This document shows, piece after piece, positions 58,848 through 64,000 of a DNA stretch of 64,000 nt (position 1 is its first letter; the number at the start of each line of letters is the position of its first letter). Under the pieces are notes generated by a model, which searched no databases, was not told the origin of the DNA, and saw nothing but the letters and a program-made list of their open reading frames with translations. The position numbers and the translations under genes are program-made. The stretch lies in assembly GCA_014529385.2 (NCBI GenBank), contig CM043955.1, positions 148,629,640 to 148,693,639 of the forward strand, written 5' to 3'. The stretch is from Adiantum capillus-veneris (lineage: Eukaryota > Streptophyta > Polypodiopsida > Polypodiales > Pteridaceae).

Positions 58848-59705
58848 TGTCATAAAATATAATATCGAACTTTACCAAATGATTTTCTCATATTAAACTG
58901 ATCACTTAATATGGGAAGATAAAAGGGAAACAAGAGTTAGGATATATATATGTGCTTCTATACATATCTCAACAGGGGACCAAAAGGAGCAATGGTTGCA
59001 TCTCAATAGGGGTCCAAAAGGAGACGGTCTACCAAAGAGCAATGTACAATAAGTGCTTCTAAATTTACCTCAACAAGGGACCAAGAGGCGAGATGGTTAC
59101 ATCTCAAAAGGGGTCCAAACGGAGGTAGTCTATCAAAGAGCAATGCGCATCTAATGGATCTTAAAAGACCTTAGGGTTAGCTTCATTAAAGACCTTCAAA
59201 AGTTAGTGTTAAAAAGTCTTTTGACCTTATTCAAGTTAGGGCTAACCTTGAGATGGGAATCCTACCCAAGCATGAGGTGCTAAGATGCTTAATGTGGTTG
59301 TGAGAACCTTGCCCAAAGCTTGAGGTAATTTTTATGCTTAAATGACTAAGGTTTTTGAAATGTTAAATTCAAAGATAAATTCTCAAGAAGCATGAACGTT
59401 TCCATGCTTGATTGACTAAGGCTTGAAGTATTCAATTCAAAACAAATAACTTAAGAATCATAAAAGACACATGCTTGTTTGATTGACTAAGTCTTTGAAG
59501 TATTCAGTTCACCAAATGACTTAATAAGCATAAAAGATACATGTTCAAATGATCCTCCACATGTGACTCTCATGATGTGCTTGAATGCTATTGGATAGGT
59601 TTTAAAGGGGTCCAATAAAAATTTAGATACATAAAAATAAATAATTAGATTCTTTCTCTCAACGAGGAAAAAGAGGACACATGTCCAAATGAAATAATGA
59701 AATAA

Positions 59706-59742
<37 letters not shown>

Positions 59743-60295
59743 CGAGCATGAGAGGGGGGATATACTCGCCCACACACATACACACACATTCTCTCATTGT
59801 GTGGAGTGCAAAGTGCAAGAGCTCCATCTCCTTTTCCAAGTTTGTTGAGAAGTGGAGAGCCTACACCAATACTCTTGGCTATGGAATGCAAACCCAACCA
59901 AGAGCCATGCTTCAATGCTTATGCTTTCCATCTTCTTGATATTCATTACTATGCTATGCTAAGCAAGAAGAGTGATGAAAAGTGAGGAACTATTTCTTTC
60001 TCCTATGAATGATTCTTCTTCCTCTTCCCTACCCTCATTCCCCACTAGCTCTCTCCACCTTCAAAGGTGTTTGAGGCCGTGGGACTGAGGCTTGGGATGG
60101 TTAATGCTTTTTGCAAAGTTTATGTTATGCTCGTGATGCATGAAGATTTCCATATTCATAGCATCACCACGGTCACAAGGAACCCAAAGATTGTATTGTA
60201 ACAAGTCTCTTGATGGGAGAATCTATAATACAAACGCCTTTTGGAGGGGGGACCGGCTCCAAGTAAATCCGGTCCTCAACTATTGTCATGTTCTC

Positions 60296-60338
<43 letters not shown>

Positions 60339-60496
60339 CAAAAGTATTATTTATGCCAAGTTAATTAAGTACTATTTTCATGTTGCTACCATCAATTAAG
60401 TTCACCTTCTATGTTCTCAAAGTAATCTCACAAAAATGCTCACTCTAATTCTCTTAATTCCGTTATTCTCAAAGTTCAAAGGCCATTCACATTACA
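58848..60496 (+). repeat. Gypsy 3' LTR (about 1.65 kb)
   Basis: TGTCATAAAATATAATATCG at the start and CATTCACATTACA at the end. It is the same LTR family as 10786-12643, about 200 bp shorter, chiefly because the GCTTGAGGT array is not expanded. It contains GA (59709-59738) and CT (60300-60336) tracts. LINE coding starts at the next base, so the element inserted into LINE copy D. Confidence 0.85.
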
Positions 60497-62480
60497 CAAG
60501 TTCACCTCTTGGATCCAGGAATTCTCCAAAGACTTAACTCCTGCCCAAATCCTGGGTCAATGCAGTAAAACGCAAGCAATCTACTCTTATTCACTTCAGA
60601 AAACTTGTGTCTATGATCAGGAAAACAAGAAAAGATGCTATTTACAACGAACTGGTGCTGCTGGAATCTGACACCAATTGCGACATGGCTGCCCAATCCA
60701 AAATAACCACACTCAAGAATCAACTCAGAACTGAGAAGGACCTCACACTTCTCCATTTGGCCTCTTTCTTTAGGGACTGGTGGGCAGGAAAAGTCGAAAG
60801 ACCAACCAAAGAAATGTTCAAGAGCCTTAGGAAAAAACACCAAAGAGAGATCATTCCCCTATTCACTTCCAATGTGGGCACGGCTACTTCTCAAGAGGAA
60901 AATCTCCAGTTTACCCGAGAATAATTTTCCAATCTCTTCAGCCTTCCAGAAAGACTCGCTGACTCTACCTTAAGACCCAAAAACTCTATTTGGAAGTGTA
61001 AAGAGCCGGTCATCCCCCCAGGAGTAGCCAAATAGCTTGACTCCAACCTCACCCTTGAAGAGATTAAAAGGACGATCGACGCACTTAAAACCAAAAAAGC
61101 ACATGGGCAAGATGGGCTCCCATAAGAATTTACCACACTTTCAGAGACACTCTAGCCCCTATGCTCTTGTTGGTCTGGGAAGAATCCGTGAAGCACCAAG
61201 CTTTACCCACATCTATACATATAGGGATAATCAAACTGCTCCACAAACGGGTTTTAGAGCAAATTTGTCTAGCTGGCATCCTCTTACCATGCTGACCTCA
61301 GCCTACAAAATATTTGCAAAGGCTATCTCCCTGAGGATCACCCCTGCCCTCATGACCTAGATTTGCAAGGAGCAGAAAGGGCTCATCAAGGGAAGAAGAA
61401 TCAGGAAGCAGTAATTGCCTTGTAGGAAGGTATCCAGCACGCCGAAGCATCAGGTCAGGACTTTGTGTTTGTAAAGGTGGACTTTGATAAGGCCTACGAC
61501 CGGTTGGAATGGACCTTCATCACTAAAAGCCTTCTTATGATGGGATTTGGTCCAAACTTGGTAAGGTTTGTGAAAACTCTCATGGGGGATGTGCTTGCAA
61601 GGATTGCTATCAAGAATTCCATCTTAGAGCCTTTTATCTTATCGAGATCAGTTAGGCAAGGTTTCCCCATGGCACCTCTTTTATTTGCAGTTGTAGCAGC
61701 TATTGCCCTTAATTGGCTCATCAAAGACAGAATGGCTAAAGGAATCATCAAAGGAGTGGCTACTCCTAATGGGAAACAACAATGCCTTTCTCAGTTTGCA
61801 GACGACCACAATGCTCTTCTCCACAATGACAACTAATCCTTAGAAAACTTTTGGGAATGTCTTAACATCTTTTGCACCGCCTCAAGATTCAAATCAACAA
61901 TGAAAAAACAAGGGTTAGGTCTTCAACATCTCCCATTCCTGACTCGATGCTTGCTCAAGGGTGCAAACTAATTGAAGAAGGAGTCGTGTTTTGACTTTTA
62001 GGTATCCCCATGGGGTTCAACGTTACATTAGGGCAAAGATGGCAGTGGATCAAGGACAGATTTTTTCTCAAACTTAATAAATGGGCAGGGTTTCAAGCAT
62101 CTATCTCGAGAAGAGATCTCGTGATCAAGCACTTTATGTCAGCCTACGTCCTTTTCTTTCTCTTCTACTAGAAACCACCCGCTCATCATATGAAAGACAT
62201 CACCAAAGCATGTAGAAACTTCCTATGGGCTAGAGATCCCTACAAGAGAGGACTAGGTAAAGTTAATTGGCCCACTTGCTGCTTACCCAAGGAATTAGGA
62301 GGTCTGGGGGTGATAAACATAGGTTATTGGGCTGACAAGCTTGCTGCCAGATCTATTCTTTGAGCTCTACCTCAAACTGAGGAGGAATGGGCAACTTTTC
62401 TTTTCAGAGACCTGGAGCAGTTTCACCTCAAAGGAGCGAGAGGATGGAACAAGCTTCCTTGGATAACCATCTTCTTCGGT
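60497..62480 (+). pseudogene. L1-type LINE copy D: RT region
   Basis: Coding begins at the LTR border (FTSWIQEFSKDLTPAQILG), so the endonuclease part is missing. After a frameshift near 60600 it reads MIRKTRKDAIYNELVLLES, FFRDWWAGKVERPTKEMF and, with many stops, a damaged fingers region. The palm is open at 61465-61836: motif A VDFDKAYDRLEW, motif B RQGFPMAPLLFAVV (Cys to Phe, Leu to Met) and motif C LSQFADDHNALLHND. Stops and frameshifts continue through the thumb (LGVINIGYWADKLAARSI). It is a paralogue of LINE copy A, more decayed. Confidence 0.88.
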
Positions 62481-63735
62481 CAATTCCCCATCTCTCCCAA
62501 AGGGTCTGACTCGACCAAATCACTATGGGGAGCTTGGGAAAAATACCGCCAACTAATCAGAATAAACTGCTCCTCTAAGGATAGCTGGCCTCTAAGAGCC
62601 ATTGACTCTATTTGGTGGTCACTCCCACCAATATAGCCCATTGAAATGGGGTATATTCGAACTGCCCTCAGAATCCACAACAAAGGAATCAGAAGGTGGG
62701 ATGACATCTGGAACCTCTCAGAACATAAATGGATGACTACCAACGAGCTTTTCAATAAGGCACCTCTATAACCTTGGGAGGTTCAACTCATCCAGTCAAG
62801 GCTAACTCAATTTCCTAAGGAGATGGTATGGACTTTGTCCTTCAACGACAACCCTGCCCCCAAGGCCCTTGGGAGGTTCAACTCATCCAGCCAAGGCTAA
62901 CTCAATTTCCTAAGGAGATGGTATGGACTCCGTCCTTCAAAGACAACCCTGCCCCCAAGGCCCTCTACTGGAAATCAGGCACTAAGCTCGAATTCCCTCC
63001 AATGCTCCTTCCTCCATTGAAAGAGCCTATTCACGTTACTCTCAACCGAAGGTGGAATGTATCTCTTGATAGGAGACAATGGAAGTTCCAATTCCAAACC
63101 TTATGGAACCCTGCCATCTTGCCAAAACACTCAGTTCTGCTCTGGCTTGTCCTTCACAAGGCCCTTGCCACAAGTCAGAAACTCAACAAATCAGGTATGA
63201 GAGATGAAGACTGCACTCGCTGCCGCCACCATGCCCCATTTGTTTTTGAATTGTCAATTCAGTAAGATTATTCTTGGCCCTCTGATAAAAGCATTGTATT
63301 CACTCCTAGCTAGAAGCAAATAATACTAGGGGATAATGTGCGAATTTTCATTGTTTTATGGAATAAAATCAGAGCTGAGTTTTTATGGGTTATTTGGATG
63401 GAAATGATTAAAAGGATTTTTGACATTACTTACCAGACCCTGGGTCTGAGAAAACTACTCTCACATGTGAATTTGCAGGTTAATCAACTCAAGCTCGAGA
63501 AATTCAAGATATATAAGGCCAACTATAAAGTGCTGATGGATTGCAGAGGCTACTACAACATGGCTAATATCGTCAAACTACATGAGATATTGCTGGATGG
63601 TTCTGTGGATTATCTTGAAAAAATGATGGATGAATGTAAAGATGACGTGGAAGTGCATGGTAGAAAATACTCCACAAGTGTTAGGTTGACTCAACACCTT
63701 GAAGATCTGCTCAATGAGCTCCCCAACATGCCATA
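62481..63735 (+). pseudogene. L1-type LINE copy D: zf-RVT and C-terminal tail
   Basis: The zf-RVT region is readable at about 63100-63260 (LPKHSVLLWLVLHKALATS, DCTRCRHHAPFVFELSIQ) but out of frame after CTRC. The tail is open at 63338-63736 (FLWVIWMEMIKRIFDITYQT, LHEILLDGSVDYLEKMMDE), ending at TAG 63734. A 95-bp tandem duplication (62774-62963) adds a frameshift. Confidence 0.85.
62774..62963. repeat. 95-bp tandem duplication inside LINE copy D
   Basis: Units 62774-62868 and 62869-62963, both starting TTGGGAGGTTCAACTCATCC, with about four differences. The period is not a multiple of three, so it shifts the frame. Confidence 0.9.
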
Positions 63736-63905
63736 GATTGTACTTAGGTTTTTCCTCCTCCTTACTGCAAAATGTAATCGGTATACTGCTTTTTGTAACC
63801 AGGGTCAAAGACAGAATGACTATCCCAATGCTTTTTGCTGGACTGGTTTTTGTAATTTCATTCTCTCTTTAATATAATACTCTCTCGCTTTTATGAAAAA
63901 AAAAG
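63736..63905 (+). other. LINE copy D 3' UTR and poly(A) tail
   Basis: CTTTAATATAATACTCTCTC followed by ATGAAAAAAAAAG near 63895-63904; a short A tail as expected for an L1-type insertion. Confidence 0.75.
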
Positions 63906-64000
63906 AACTTTTCAAAATGACACTTGAAAGTACACGTTGAAAGCATGTAGTTTTCTAGAAAGTTCTATGTAGCACGTTGCTTGCTAGCACTCATGTTTTT
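63906..64000. other. Window edge, no feature seen
   Basis: Short flanking sequence without recognised motif. Confidence 0.5.

Overview
The window is nuclear DNA of a land plant, almost entirely made of nested, decaying transposable elements. The evidence is methionine-tRNA-primed Ty1/copia LTR elements, chromoviral-type Ty3/gypsy, CACTA, PIF/Harbinger, L1-type LINEs with zf-RVT tails, plant-style introns and a plant HMA-type gene fragment. Very long (TC)n/(GA)n tracts and non-L1 LINEs suggest a large-genome, possibly non-seed plant such as a fern. That last step is an impression, not shown by the sequence. There is no bacterial-style operon and I see no RNA gene.

Layout. 1-3.0 kb: unrecognised. 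3.0-14.5 kb: a PIF/Harbinger element (MYB/SANT-like ORF1 fragment, then transposase) split by a composite of a truncated CACTA element (to 7371) and a gypsy element lacking its 5' LTR (7372-12643); the CACTA 5' region carries a captured heavy-metal-associated (HMA) gene fragment. 15.2-19.15 kb: L1-type LINE with a 36-bp poly-C tract. 19.2-24.4 kb: gypsy C-terminal remnant, two related LTR-like copies with giant TC tracts, then unrecognised DNA. 24.4-25.7 kb: TTAA-flanked inverted-repeat element (piggyBac-like). 25.9-26.3 kb: inverted, internally deleted gypsy LTR. 26.6-32.15 kb: young, nearly intact Ty1/copia element inserted in an exon of an unclassified transposase-like gene that continues to 34.9 kb. 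35.2-36.6 kb (-): unknown gene. 37.5-41.4 kb and 42.0-50.6 kb: two non-L1 LINEs, the second split by a non-autonomous copia element (43050-46789).

52.0-54.8 kb (+): the most unusual locus, an intron-containing gene joining a centromeric-H3-like histone domain, a Ulp1/SENP-type SUMO-protease domain, an acidic repeat linker and an FCP1/SCP-type HAD phosphatase domain. It faces an unknown gene on the minus strand (55.0-56.4 kb). 56.7-60.5 kb: gypsy remnant and 3' LTR of the same family as at 10.8-12.6 kb, inserted in a second L1-type LINE (60.5-63.9 kb).

Most coding regions are pseudogenes. The copia element at 26.6 kb (two single-base deletions), the large LINE reading frames and the histone/Ulp1/HAD gene are the best preserved.
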